Source of the DNA: Anabas testudineus
Taxonomy: Eukaryota > Chordata > Actinopteri > Anabantiformes > Anabantidae
Length of the DNA: 64,000 nucleotides
Assembly: GCF_900324465.2 (NCBI RefSeq)
Contig: NC_046615.1
Span: 3,481,331 to 3,545,330 of the forward strand
Direction: 5' to 3'
Below, piece by piece: positions 1-11,630 of the stretch. Each line of letters opens with the position of its first letter. Position 1 is the first letter of the stretch. The notes under the pieces were generated by a model that was not told the origin of the DNA, did no database searches, and was given only the letters and a program-made list of their open reading frames with translations. The translations under genes and the position numbers were made by a program.

Positions 1-459
1 CAAGACAAATCCTCCACAGACCAAGACGCGTGTTCACGATAGCCTGCAATTACAACTGATGTTGTCTGTAAATGTTTGAAGAGAACCGGCCCCATGAAAT
101 TTTGATTTGAGTTGGATTCCGAGCCAGCCCTTGCGAACGTCTGTGGGCTCGATGCTGTATTTCACATTGTTCAGATAGCACGCGCTCTTAGTCGTTGAGA
201 ACGTTATACGGTTCCTCCGGAAAAGTCAGCTCTCCTGCCACGAGTGTGAATCAAAACCAGCAAAAAGGACACCGTTGGGTCTCCGGTTGGACTAGCGTGG
301 GCCTCACGCATGGAGGACGTATTGGGATAAAACGGCGCGCAGAAATCCACCGGTGAGGTTGGCCGCTGTCACCTCCACTCCCACTGTGCGCTCGGCGCAG
401 TGCACGTTGAATTTGACTGCACAGCATTCCAGGTAATTGTGTGCGTGTACGGCAAAAAC

Positions 460-532
460 TGCCCCGTGTGAGGTTCGAACTCACGGCCTTCAGATTATGA
501 GACTGACGCGCTGCCTACTGCGCCAACGAGGC
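460..532 (-). tRNA. tRNA-Met (CAT), elongator type
   Basis: 73 nt. Reads GCCTCGTTGGCGCAG at the 5' end, anticodon loop CTCATAA, T-arm B box GTTCGAACCTC and 3' end ACGGGGCA. The acceptor stem pairs with one U-G wobble. A run of five T follows downstream on the minus strand and would serve as Pol III terminator. Confidence 0.95.
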
Positions 533-937
533 CTGAAAGGTGGCTGGTCCACATGAGCAGAATCCAGACGCGGACTAATTGTTCTCGGAATTATTCGTGC
601 ATCTCATTTGTGCAAAGAGCAGAACTATGAGGTGTAAGGCTGTGACCAAGTAGAGCCATTGCATTGTATGGTGCAGATGATTTTCGACTGGTGGTAGAGT
701 TAACAATCTGTAGCACTGTTAAAAGCAAGCCCAAAGTCCAGCAGACATTGCTGAATGAAACGGGACGCGAACAAAAAGCGCACAGCCCAAGCTATGTGGG
801 TACGCGTAACTTTTCCGAAGCTTCAAGCCAAGCCTCAAATCCACCGCTTGTTGCAGCAGGCCAGCTATGCGGGGTACGGAACAAGTCAACCTTAGCAGAT
901 TCCTACGCAAAGAGTACAGTGTCAGCCAGAACTAAGA

Positions 938-1006
938 TGCATTGGCCGGGAATCGAACCGGGCCTCCGCGTGGCAGGCGAGAATTCTACCACTGAACCAC
1001 CAATGC
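938..1006 (-). pseudogene. tRNA-Gly (GCC), two bases short
   Basis: Same gene as the intact 71-nt copies but 69 nt long. One C is missing from the T-arm run and one from the run at the anticodon-stem/variable side. As written it is unlikely to fold correctly. Both losses are in C runs, so a sequencing error is a real alternative. Confidence 0.8.
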
Positions 1007-2271
1007 AGCCACTTTGATCTTTTCCGCCACTGCGACGGCGACGCCTCACTAAATGGGGCGGTACCCTGTGGCAGAAATGCTCGCCGGACCACAGAGAAGC
1101 TTGGGAAACCCTCCTACATGCAGTCGTTTCCTACCACTGAAGAGGGGCGCTAACCTCTGACACGACTGCTTGCTGCATGCTTGAGCAATCCGCTGAAGGG
1201 AGCGGGACCCTCTGACAGAACTGCCTGCTAGATGGACCAACAAGCCGGAGAAACCCTCCTGCTCACACGGTTGAGAAATCAGAGGGCGTCGGGGGCTTAC
1301 TGTGGGTCCGTGTGTCTAAACCGTTTGTGTAAAATTTGACCAAATCAACACAGACACCCACGTCGTGTTGCAAGTGACCAGCTGTGCACAGGTGACAAAT
1401 GGCCAAGGGTTTGAACTTTCCATCTCAAACCAAACTTTTCAATTCGTGGCACCTCCACATCCTGACTGAGCGTAACACCTCCAAAAAGTGCTAGCAAGAA
1501 TGAGCAGCATGGCACGTGTTTTTGGTGCATTACTGTCTCTTTAATGGTACTGTACCTGTATTTGTATTTTGGTTAATGGTCCTGGAACAAATCCCAGGTA
1601 CTGCATTCCAGAGCCTATGCCCCACACACATTGTGCTGTCAATGGCTGAAAAGCAGGCAAGAAGTCACACCGGCCAGGTGCTGTCAGCCAGGTGACGAGG
1701 TGGTATGCGTCATGGGCACCGTAACGTGGTTGTTGTTTTGAAGCTGAAAAAAAGGCGCAGGAAAACATCTCTCTCTGCCAGTTTGTGCCAGTGGCCAACC
1801 TGTGGAAAGCTGCAAAGACAAATCCTCCACAGACCAAAGACGCGTGTTCACGATAGCCTGCAATTACAACTGATGTTGTCTGTAAATGTTTGAAGAGAAC
1901 CGGCCCCATGAATTTTGATTTGAGTTGGATTCCGAGCCAGCCCTTGCGAACGTCTTGGGGCTCGATGCTGTATTTCACATTGTTCAGATAGCACGCGCTC
2001 TTAGTCGTTGAGAACGTTATACGGTTCCTCCGGAAAAGTCAGCTCTCCTGCCACGAGTGTGAATCAAAACCAGCAAAAGGACACCGTTGGGTCTCCGGTT
2101 GGACTAGCGTGGGCCTCACGCATGGAGGACGTATTGGGATAAAACGGCGCGCAGAAATCCACCGGTGAGGTTGGCCGCTGTCACCTCCACTCCCACTGTG
2201 CGCTCGGCGCAGTGCACGTTGAATTTGACTGCACAGCATTCCAGGTAATTGTGTGCGTGTACGGCAAAAAC

Positions 2272-2344
2272 TGCCCCGTGTGAGGTTCGAACTCACGGCC
2301 TTCAGATTATGAGACTGACGCGCTGCCTACTGCGCCAACGAGGC
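2272..2344 (-). tRNA. tRNA-Met (CAT), elongator type
   Basis: 73 nt, full cloverleaf sequence identical to the other intact copies. Anticodon CAT, intact A and B boxes, and a T5 run just past the 3' end. Confidence 0.95.
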
Positions 2345-2749
2345 CTGAAAGGTGGCTGCTCCACATGAGCAGAATCCAGACGCGGACTAATTGTTCTCGG
2401 AATTATTCGTGCATCTCATTTGTGCAAAGAGCAGAACTATGAGGTGTAAGGCTGTGACCAAGTAGAGCCATTGCATTGTATGGTGCAGATGATTTTCGAC
2501 TGGTGGTAGAGTTAACAATCTGTAGCACTGTTAAAGCAAGCCCAAAGTCCAGCAGACATTGCTGAATGAAACGGGACGCGGACAAAAAGCGCACAGCCCA
2601 AGCTATGTGGGTACGCGTAACTTTTCCGAAGCTTCAAGCCAAGCCTCAAATCCACCGCTTGTTGCAGCAGGCCAGCTATGCGGGGGTACGGAACAAGTCA
2701 ACCTTAGCAGATTCCTACGCAAAGAGTACAGTGTCAGCCAGAACTAAGA

Positions 2750-2820
2750 TGCATTGGCCGGGAATCGAACCCAGGCCTCCCGCGTGGCAGGCGAGAATTC
2801 TACCACTGAACCACCAATGC
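2750..2820 (-). tRNA. tRNA-Gly (GCC), one stem change
   Basis: 71 nt, anticodon loop CTGCCAC. Differs from the array consensus by one base in the T-stem region (plus-strand CCCAGG for CCCGGG), which gives a weaker pair. Otherwise intact. Confidence 0.88.
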
Positions 2821-4084
2821 AGCCACTTTGATCTTTTCCGCCACTGCGACGGCGACGCCTCACTAAATGGGGCGGTACCCTGTGGCAGAAATGCTCGCCG
2901 GACCACAGGGAAGCTTGGGAAACCCTCCTACATGCAGTCGTTTCCTACCACTGAAGAGGGGCGCTAACCTCTGACACGACTGCTTGCTGCATGCTTGAGC
3001 AATCCGCTGAAGGGAGCGGGACCCTCTGACAGAACTGCCTGCTAGATGGACCAACAAGCCGGAGAAACCCTCCTGCTCACACGGTTGAGAAATCAGAGGG
3101 CGTCGGGGGCTTACTGTGGGTCCGTGTGTCTAACCGTTTGTGTAAAATTTGCCCAAATCAACACAGACACCCACGTCGTGTTGCAAGTGACCAGCTGTGC
3201 ACAGGTGACAAATGGCCAAGGGTTTGAACTTTCCATCTCAAACCAAACTTTTCAATTCGTGGCACCTCCACATCCTGACTGAGCGTAACACCTCCAAAAT
3301 GCTAGCAAGAATGAGCAGCATGGCACGTGTTTTTGGTGCATTACTGTCTCTTTAATGGTACTGTACCTGTATTTGTATTTTGGTTAATGGTCCTGGAACA
3401 AATCCCAGGTACTGCATTCCAGAGCCTATGCCCCACACACATTGTGCTGTCAATGGCTGAAAAGCAGGCAAGAAGTCACACCGGCCAGGTGCTGTCAGCC
3501 AGGTGACGAGGTGGTATGCGTCATGGGCACCGTAACGTGGTTGTTGTTTTGAAGCTGAAAAAAGGCGCAGGAAAACATCTCTCTCTGCCAGTTTGTGCCA
3601 GTGGCCAACCTGTGGAAAGCTGCAAAGACAAATCCTCCACAGACCAAAGACGCGTGTTCACGATAGCCTGCAATTACAACTGATGTTGTCTGTAAATGTT
3701 TGAAGAGAACCGGCCCCATGAAATTTTGATTTGAGTTGGATTCCGAGCCAGCCCTTGCGAACGTCTTGGGGCTCGATGCTGTATTTCACATTGTTCAGAT
3801 AGCACGCGCTCTTAGTCGTTGAGAACGTTATACGGTTCCTCCGGAAAAGTCAGCTCTCCTGCCACGAGTGTGAATCAAAACCAGCAAAAAGGACACCGTT
3901 GGGTCTCCGGTTGGACTAGCGTGGGCCTCACGCATGGAGGACGTATTGGGATAAAACGGCGCGCAGAAATCCACCGGTGAGGTTGGCCGCTGTCACCTCC
4001 ACTCCCACTGTGCGCTCGGCGCAGTGCACGTTGAATTTGACTGCACAGCATTCCAGGTAATTGTGTGCGTGTACGGCAAAAAAC

Positions 4085-4156
4085 TGCCCGTGTGAGGTTC
4101 GAACTCACGGCCTTCAGATTATGAGACTGACGCGCTGCCTACTGCGCCAACGAGGC
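4085..4156 (-). pseudogene. tRNA-Met (CAT), one base short in acceptor stem
   Basis: 72 nt instead of 73. The G run of the 3' acceptor strand is one base short (plus-strand TGCCCGTG for TGCCCCGTG), and the neighbouring A run is one longer. This shifts acceptor pairing. It may be a homopolymer error in the assembly. Confidence 0.75.
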
Positions 4157-4560
4157 CTGAAAGGTGGCTGCTCCACATGAGCAGAATCCAGACGCGGACT
4201 AATTGTTCTCGGAATTATTCGTGCATCTCATTTGTGCAAAGAGCAGAACTATGAGGTGTAAGGCTGTGACCAAGTAGAGCCATTGCATTGTATGGTGCAG
4301 ATGATTTTCGACTGGTGGTAGAGTTAACAATCTGTAGCACTGTTAAAGCAAGCCCAAAGTCCAGCAGACATTGCTGAATGAAACGGGACGCGGACAAAAA
4401 GCGCACAGCCCAAGCTATGTGGTACGCGTAACTTTTCCGAAGCTTCAAGCCAAGCCTCAAATCCACCGCTTGTTGCAGCAGGCCAGCTATGCGGGGGTAC
4501 GGAACAAGTCAACCTTAGCAGATTCCTACGCAAAGAGTACAGTGTCAGCCAGAACTAAGA

Positions 4561-4631
4561 TGCATTGGCCGGGAATCGAACCCGGGCCTCCCGCGTGGCA
4601 GGCGAGAATTCTACCACTGAACCACCAATGC
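4561..4631 (-). tRNA. tRNA-Gly (GCC)
   Basis: 71 nt, identical to the plus-arm genes. Acceptor GCATTGG pairs with CCAATGC, anticodon GCC, and the B box is GGTTCGATTCC. Confidence 0.96.
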
Positions 4632-5899
4632 AGCCACTTTGATCTTTTCCGCCACTGCGACGGCGACGCCCTCACTAAATGGGGCGGTACCCTGTGGCAG
4701 AAATGCTCGCCGGACCACAGGGAAGCTTGGGAAAACCCTCCTACATGCAGTCGTTTCCTACCACTGAAGAGGGGCGCTAACCTCTGACACGACTGCTTGC
4801 TGCATGCTTGAGCAATCCGCTGAAGGGAGCGGGACCCTCTGACAGAACTGCCTGCTAGATGGACCAACAAGCCGGAGAAAGACCCTCCTGCTCACACGGT
4901 TGAGAAATCAGAGGGCGTCGGGGGCTTACTGTGGGTCCGTGTGTCTAACCGTTTGTGTTAAATTTGCCCAAATCAACACAGACACCCACGTCGTGTTGCA
5001 AGTGACCAGCTGTGCACAGGTGACAAATGGCCAAGGGTTTGAACTTTCCATCTCAAACCAAACTTTTCAATTCGTGGCACCTCCACATCCTGACTGAGCG
5101 TAACACCTCCAAAAATTGCTAGCAGAATGAGCAGCATGGCACGTGTTTTTGGTGCATTACTGTCTCTGTAATGGTACTGTACCTGTATTTGTATTTTGGT
5201 TAATGGTCCTGGAACAAATCCCAGGTACTGCATTCCAGAGCCTATGCCCCACACACATTGTGCTGTCAATGGCTGAAAAGCAGGCAAGAAGTCACACCGG
5301 CCAGGTGCTGTCAGCCAGGTGACGAGGTGGTATGCGTCATGGGCACCGTAACGTGGTTGTTGTTTTGAAGCTGAAAAAAGGCGCAGGAAAACATCTCTCT
5401 CTGCCAGTTTGTGCCAGTGGCCAACCTGTGGAAAGCTGCAAAGACAAATCCTCCACAGACCAAAGACGCGTGTTCACGATAGCCTGCAATTACAACTGAT
5501 GTTGTCTGTAAATGTTTGAAGAGAACCGGCCCCATGAAATTTTGATTTGAGTTGGATTCCGAGCCAGCCCTTGCGAACGTCTTGGGGCTCGATGCTGTAT
5601 TTCACATTGTTCAGATAGCACGCGCTCTTAGTCGTTGAGAACGTTATACGGTTCCTCCGGAAAAGTCAGCTCTCCTGCCACGAGTGTGAATCAAAACCAG
5701 CAAAAAGGACACCGTTGGGTCTCCGGTTGGACTAGCGTGGGCCTCACGCATGGAGGACGTATTGGGATAAAACGGCGCGCAGAAATCCACCGGTGAGGTT
5801 GGCCGCTGTCACCTCCACTCCCACTGTGCGCTCGGCGCAGTGCACGTTGAATTTGACTGCACAGCATTCCAGGTAATTGTGTGCGTGTACGGCAAAAAC

Positions 5900-5972
5900 T
5901 GCCCCGTGTGAGGTTCGAACTCACGGCCTTCAGATTATGAGACTGACGCGCTGCCTACTGCGCCAACGAGGC
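5900..5972 (-). tRNA. tRNA-Met (CAT), elongator type
   Basis: 73 nt, intact, same sequence as the other full copies. A T5 terminator run follows on the minus strand. Confidence 0.95.
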
Positions 5973-6378
5973 CTGAAAGGTGGCTGCTCCACATGAGCAG
6001 AATCCAGACGCGGACTAATTGTTCTCGGAATTATTCGTGCATCTCATTTGTGCAAAGAGCAGAACTATGAGGTGTAAGGCTGTGACCAAGTAGAGCCATT
6101 GCATTGTATGGTGCAGATGATTTTCGACTGGTGGTAGAGTTAACAATCTGTAGCACTGTTAAAGCAAGCCCAAAGTCCAGCAGACATTGCTGAATGAAAC
6201 GGGACGCGGACAAAAAGCGCACAGCCCAAGCTATGTGGGTACGCGTAACTTTTCCGAAGCTTCAAGCCAAGCCTCAAATCCACCGCTTGTTGCAGCAGGC
6301 CAGCTATGCGGGGGTACGGAACAAGTCAACCTTAGCAGATTCCTACGCAAAGAGTACAGTGTCCAGCCAGAACTAAGA

Positions 6379-6450
6379 TGCATTGGCCGGGAATCGAACC
6401 CGGGCCCCCCCGCGTGGCAGGCGAGAATTCTACCACTGAACCACCAATGC
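6379..6450 (-). pseudogene. tRNA-Gly (GCC), one extra base
   Basis: 72 nt. The plus-strand run between T arm and anticodon arm reads seven C where the consensus has CCTCCC, so there is one substitution and one insertion in the variable/anticodon-stem side. Probably damaged or mis-sequenced. Confidence 0.75.
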
Positions 6451-7695
6451 AGCCACTTTGATCTTTTCCGCCACTGCGACGGCGACGCCTCACTAAATGG
6501 GGCGGTACCCTGTGGCAGAAATGCTCGCCGGACCACAGGGAAGCTTGGGAAACCCTCCTACATGCAGTCGTTTCCTACCACTGAAGAGGGGCGCTAACCT
6601 CTGACACGACTGCTTGCTGCATGCTTGAGCAATCCGCTGAAGGGAGCGGGACCCTCTGACAGAACTGCCTGCTAGATGGACCAACAAGCCGGAGAAACCC
6701 TCCTGCTCACACGGTTGAGAAATCAGAGGGCGTCGGGGGCTTACTGTGGGTCCGTGTGTCTAACCGTTTGTGTAAAATTTGACCAAATCAACACAGACAC
6801 CCACGTCGTGTTGCAAGTGACCAGCTGTGCACAGGTGACAAATGGCCAAGGGTTTGAACTTTCCATCTCAAACCAAACTTTTCAATTCGTGGCACCTCCA
6901 CATCCTGACTGAGCGTAACAAGAATGAGCAGCATGGCACGTGTTTTTGGTGCATTACTGTCTCTTTAATGGTACTGTACCTGTATTTGTATTTTGGTTAA
7001 TGGTCCTGGAACAAATCCCAGGTACTGCATTCCAGAGCCTATGCCCCACACACATTGTGCTGTCAATGGCTGAAAGCAGGCAAGAAGTCACACCGGCCAG
7101 GTGCTGTCAGCCAGGTGACGAGGTGGTATGCGTCATGGGCACCGTAACGTGGTTGTTGTTTTGAAGCTGAAAAAAGGCGCAGGAAAACATCTCTCTCTGC
7201 CAGTTTGTGCCAGTGGCCAACCTGTGGAAAGCTGCAAAGACAAATCCTCCACAGACCAAAGACGCGTGTTCACGATAGCCTGCAATTACAACTGATGTTG
7301 TCTGTAAATGTTTGAAGAGAACCGGCCCCATGAAATTTTGATTTGAGTTGGATTCCGAGCCAGCCCTTGCGAACGTCTTGGGGCTCGATGCTGTATTTCA
7401 CATTGTTCAGATAGCACGCGCTATTAGTCGTTGAGAACGTTATACGGTTCCTCCGGAAAAGTCAGCTCTCCTGCCACGAGTGTGAATCAAAACCAGCAAA
7501 AAGGACACCGTTGGGTCTCCGGTTGGACTAGCGTGGGCCTCACGCATGGAGGACGTATTGGGATAAAACGGCACGCAGAAATCCACCGGTGAGGTTGGCC
7601 GCTGTCACCTCCACTCCCACTGTGCGCTCGGCGCAGTGCACGTTGAATTTGACTGCACAGCATTCCAGGTAATTGTGTGCGTGTACGGCAAAAAC

Positions 7696-7768
7696 TGCCC
7701 CGTGTGAGGTTCGAACTCACGGCCTTCAGATTATGAGACTGACGCGCTGCCTACTGCGCCAACGAGGC
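7696..7768 (-). tRNA. tRNA-Met (CAT), elongator type
   Basis: 73 nt, intact elongator tRNA-Met sequence with T5 run downstream. Confidence 0.95.
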
Positions 7769-8174
7769 CTGAAAGGTGGCTGGTCCACATGAGCAGAATC
7801 CAGACGCGGACTAATTGTTCTCGGAATTATTCGTGCATCTCATTTGTGCAAAGAGCAGAACTATGAGGTGTAAGGCTGTGACCAAGTAGAGCCATTGCAT
7901 TGTATGGTGCAGATGATTTTCGACTGGTGGTAGAGTTAACAATCTGTAGCACTGTTAAAAGCAAGCCCAAAGTCCAGCAGACATTGCTGAATGAAACGGG
8001 ACGCGAACAAAAAGCGCACAGCCCAAGCTATGTGGGTACGCGTAACTTTTCCGAAGCTTCAAGCCAAGCCTCAAATCCACCGCTTGTTGCAGCAGGCCAG
8101 CTATGCGGGGGTACGGAACAAGTCAACCTTAGCAGATTCCTACGCAAAGAGTACAGTGTCAGCCAGAACTAAGA

Positions 8175-8245
8175 TGCATTGGCCGGGAATCGAACCCGGG
8201 CCTCCCGCGTGGCAGGCAAGAATTCTACCACTGAACCACCAATGC
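8175..8245 (-). tRNA. tRNA-Gly (GCC), variant next to inversion point
   Basis: 71 nt. One base differs in the anticodon stem (T for C, turning a C-G pair into a U-G wobble), so it should still fold. It ends only 34 bp from the inversion junction. Confidence 0.92.
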
Positions 8246-9267
8246 AGCCACTTTGATCTTTTCCGCCACTGCGACGGCGCGTGCTATCTGAACAATGTGA
8301 AATACAGCATCGAGCCCCAAGACGTTCGCAAGGGCTGGCTCGGATCCAACTCAAATCAAAATTTCATGGGGCCGGTTCTCTTCAAACATTTACAGACAAC
8401 ATCAGTTTGTAATTGCAGGCTATCGTGAACACGCGTCTTTGGTCTGTGGAGGATTTGTCTTTGCAGCTTTCCACAGGTTGGCCACTGGCACAAACTGGCA
8501 GAGAGAGATGTTTTCCTGCGCCTTTTTTCAGCTTCAAAACAACAACCACGTTACGGTGCCCATGACGCATACCACCTCGTCACCTGGCTGACAGCACCTG
8601 GCCGGTGTGACTTCTTGCCTGCTTTTCAGCCATTGACAGCACAATGTGTGTGGGGCATAGGCTCTGGAATGCAGTACCTGGGATTTGTTCCAGGACCATT
8701 AACCAAAATACAAATACAGGTACAGTACCATTAAAGAGACAGTAATGCACCAAAAACACGTGCCATGCTGCTCATTCTTGCTAGCAATTTTTGGAGGTGT
8801 TACGCTCAGTCAGGATGTGGAGGTGCCACGAATTGAAAAGTTTGGTTTGAGATGGAAAGTTCAAACCCTTGGCCATTTGTCACCTGTGCACAGCTGGTCA
8901 CTTGCAACACGACGTGGGTGTCTGTGTTGATTTGGGCAAATTTTACACAAACGGTTAGACACACGGACCCACAGTAAGCCCCCGACGCCCTCTGATTTCT
9001 CAACCGTGTGAGCAGGAGGGTTTCTCCGGCTTGTTGGTCCATCTAGCAGGCAGTTCTGTCAGAGGGTCCCGCTCCCTTCAGCGGATTGCTCAAGCATGCA
9101 GCAAGCAGTCGTGTCAGAGGTTAGCGCCCCTCTTCAGTGGTAGGAAACGACTGCATGTAGGAGGGTTTCCCAAGCTTCCCTGTGGTCCGGCGAGCATTTC
9201 TGCCACAGGGTACCGCCCCATTTAGTGAGGCGTCGCCGTCGCAGTGGCGGAAAAGATCAAAGTGGCT

Positions 9268-9338
9268 GCATTGGTGGTTCAGTGGTAGAATTCTCGCCTG
9301 CCACGCGGGAGGCCCGGGTTCGATTCCCGGCCAATGCA
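9268..9338 (+). tRNA. tRNA-Gly (GCC)
   Basis: 71 nt, complete cloverleaf: acceptor GCATTGG/CCAATGC with discriminator A, D arm TGGTTCAGTGG, anticodon loop CTGCCAC, T arm CCGGGTTCGATTCCCGG. No run of four or more T lies within about 150 bp downstream. Confidence 0.97.
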
Positions 9339-9743
9339 TCTTAGTTCTGGCTGACACTGTACTCTTTGCGTAGGAATCTGCTAAGGTTGACTTGTTCCGT
9401 ACCCCCGCATAGCTGGCCTGCTGCAACAAGCGGTGGATTTGAGGCTTGGCTTGAAGCTTCGGAAAAGTTACGCGTACCCACATAGCTTGGGCTGTGCGCT
9501 TTTTGTCCGCGTCCCGTTTCATTCAGCAATGTCTGCTGGACTTTGGGCTTGCTTTAACAGTGCTACAGATTGTTAACTCTACCACCAGTCGAAAATCATC
9601 TGCACCATACAATGCAATGGCTCTACTTGGTCACAGCCTTACACCTCATAGTTCTGCTCTTTGCACAAATGAGATGCACGAATAATTCCGAGAACAATTA
9701 GTCCGCGTCTGGATTCTGCTCATGTGGAGCAGCCACCTTTCAG

Positions 9744-9816
9744 GCCTCGTTGGCGCAGTAGGCAGCGCGTCAGTCTCATAATCTGAAGGCCGTGAGTTCG
9801 AACCTCACACGGGGCA
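9744..9816 (+). tRNA. tRNA-Met (CAT), elongator type
   Basis: 73 nt, complete cloverleaf, anticodon loop CTCATAA. The 3' end ACGGGGCA is followed at once by GTTTTTG, a good Pol III terminator. It lies 405 bp after the tRNA-Gly of the same unit. Confidence 0.97.
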
Positions 9817-11081
9817 GTTTTTGCCGTACACGCACACAATTACCTGGAATGCTGTGCAGTCAAATTCAACGTGCACTGCGCCGAGCGCACAGTGGGAGTG
9901 GAGGTGACAGCGGCCAACCTCACCGGTGGATTTCTGCGCGCCGTTTTATCCCAATACGTCCTCCATGCGTGAGGCCCACGCTAGTCCAACCGGAGACCCA
10001 ACGGTGTCCTTTTTGCTGGTTTTGATTCACACTCGTGGCAGGAGAGCTGACTTTTCCGGAGGAACCGTATAACGTTCTCAACGACTAAGAGCGCGTGCTA
10101 TCTGAACAATGTGAAATACAGCATCGAGCCCCAAGACGTTCGCAAGGGCTGGCTCGGAATCCAACTCAAATCAAAATTTCATGGGGCCGGTTCTCTTCAA
10201 ACATTTACAGACAACATCAGTTGTAATTGCAGGCTATCGTGAACACGCGTCTTTGGTCTGTGGAGGATTTGTCTTTGCAGCTTTCCACAGGTTGGCCACT
10301 GGCACAAACTGGCAGAGAGAGATGTTTTCCTGCGCCTTTTTTCAGCTTCAAAACAACAACCACGTTACGGTGCCCATGACGCATACCACCTCGTCACCTG
10401 GCTGACAGCACCTGGCCGGTGTGACTTCTTGCCTGCTTTTCAGCCATTGACAGCACAATGTGTGTGGGGCATAGGCTCTGGAATGCAGTACCTGGGATTT
10501 GTTCCAGGACCATTAACCAAAATACAAATACAGGTACAGTACCATTAAAGAGACAGTAATGCACCAAAAACACGTGCCATGCTGCTCATTCTTGCTAGCA
10601 ATTTTTGGAGGTGTTACGCTCAGTCAGGATGTGGAGGTGCCACGAATTGAAAAGTTTGGTTTGAGATGGAAAGTTCAAACCCTTGGCCATTTGTCACCTG
10701 TGCACAGCTGGTCACTTGCAACACGACGTGGGTGTCTGTGTTGATTTGGGCAAATTTTACACAAACGGTTAGACACACGGACCCACAGTAAGCCCCCGAC
10801 GCCCTCTGATTTCTCAACCGTGTGAGCAGGAGGGTTTCTCCGGCTTGTTGGTCCATCTAGCAGGCAGTTCTGTCAGAGGGTCCCGCTCCCTTCAGCGGAT
10901 TGCTCAAGCATGCAGCAAGCAGTCGTGTCAGAGGTTAGCGCCCCTCTTCAGTGGTAGGAAACGACTGCATGTAGGAGGGTTTCCCAAGCTTCCCTGTGGT
11001 CCGGCGAGCATTTCTGCCACAGGGTACCGCCCCATTTAGTGAGGCGTCGCCGTCGCAGTGGCGGAAAAGATCAAAGTGGCT

Positions 11082-11152
11082 GCATTGGTGGTTCAGTGGT
11101 AGAATTCTCGCCTGCCACGCGGGAGGCCCGGGTTCGATTCCCGGCCAATGCA
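11082..11152 (+). tRNA. tRNA-Gly (GCC)
   Basis: 71 nt, identical to the copy at 9268 and exactly 1814 bp from it. Confidence 0.97.
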
Positions 11153-11557
11153 TCTTAGTTCTGGCTGACACTGTACTCTTTGCGTAGGAATCTGCTAAGG
11201 TTGACTTGTTCCGTACCCCCGCATAGCTGGCCTGCTGCAACAAGCGGTGGATTTGAGGCTTGGCTTGAAGCTTCGGAAAAGTTACGCGTACCCACATAGC
11301 TTGGGCTGTGCGCTTTTTGTCCGCGTCCCGTTTCATTCAGCAATGTCTGCTGGACTTTGGGCTTGCTTTAACAGTGCTACAGATTGTTAACTCTACCACC
11401 AGTCGAAAATCATCTGCACCATACAATGCAATGGCTCTACTTGGTCACAGCCTTACACCTCATAGTTCTGCTCTTTGCACAAATGAGATGCACGAATAAT
11501 TCCGAGAACAATTAGTCCGCGTCTGGATTCTGCTCATGTGGAGCAGCCACCTTTCAG

Positions 11558-11630
11558 GCCTCGTTGGCGCAGTAGGCAGCGCGTCAGTCTCATAATCTGA
11601 AGGCCGTGAGTTCGAACCTCACACGGGGCA
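11558..11630 (+). tRNA. tRNA-Met (CAT), elongator type
   Basis: 73 nt, identical to the copy at 9744, with the same T5 terminator. Confidence 0.97.

Larger units (their letters stand above)
1..8279 (-). repeat. Tandem array of ~1.8 kb tRNA-Gly/tRNA-Met unit, left (minus-strand) arm
   Basis: About 4.6 head-to-tail copies of one unit, cut by the left window edge. Spacing of the tRNA-Met genes is 1812, 1813, 1815 and 1796 bp. Each unit holds tRNA-Gly(GCC) and tRNA-Met(CAT) on the minus strand. The copies differ from one another mostly by 1-2 nt changes in runs of A or C plus a few substitutions. The copy around 6918 lacks 19 bp. Short open frames recur once per unit but none resembles a known protein, so I treat them as noncoding. 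Confidence 0.97.

Noticed and set aside
10600-10700. Third tRNA per unit suggested by AGTTCAAACCC
   Set aside because: No A box at a proper distance and no acceptor or anticodon stem could be drawn.
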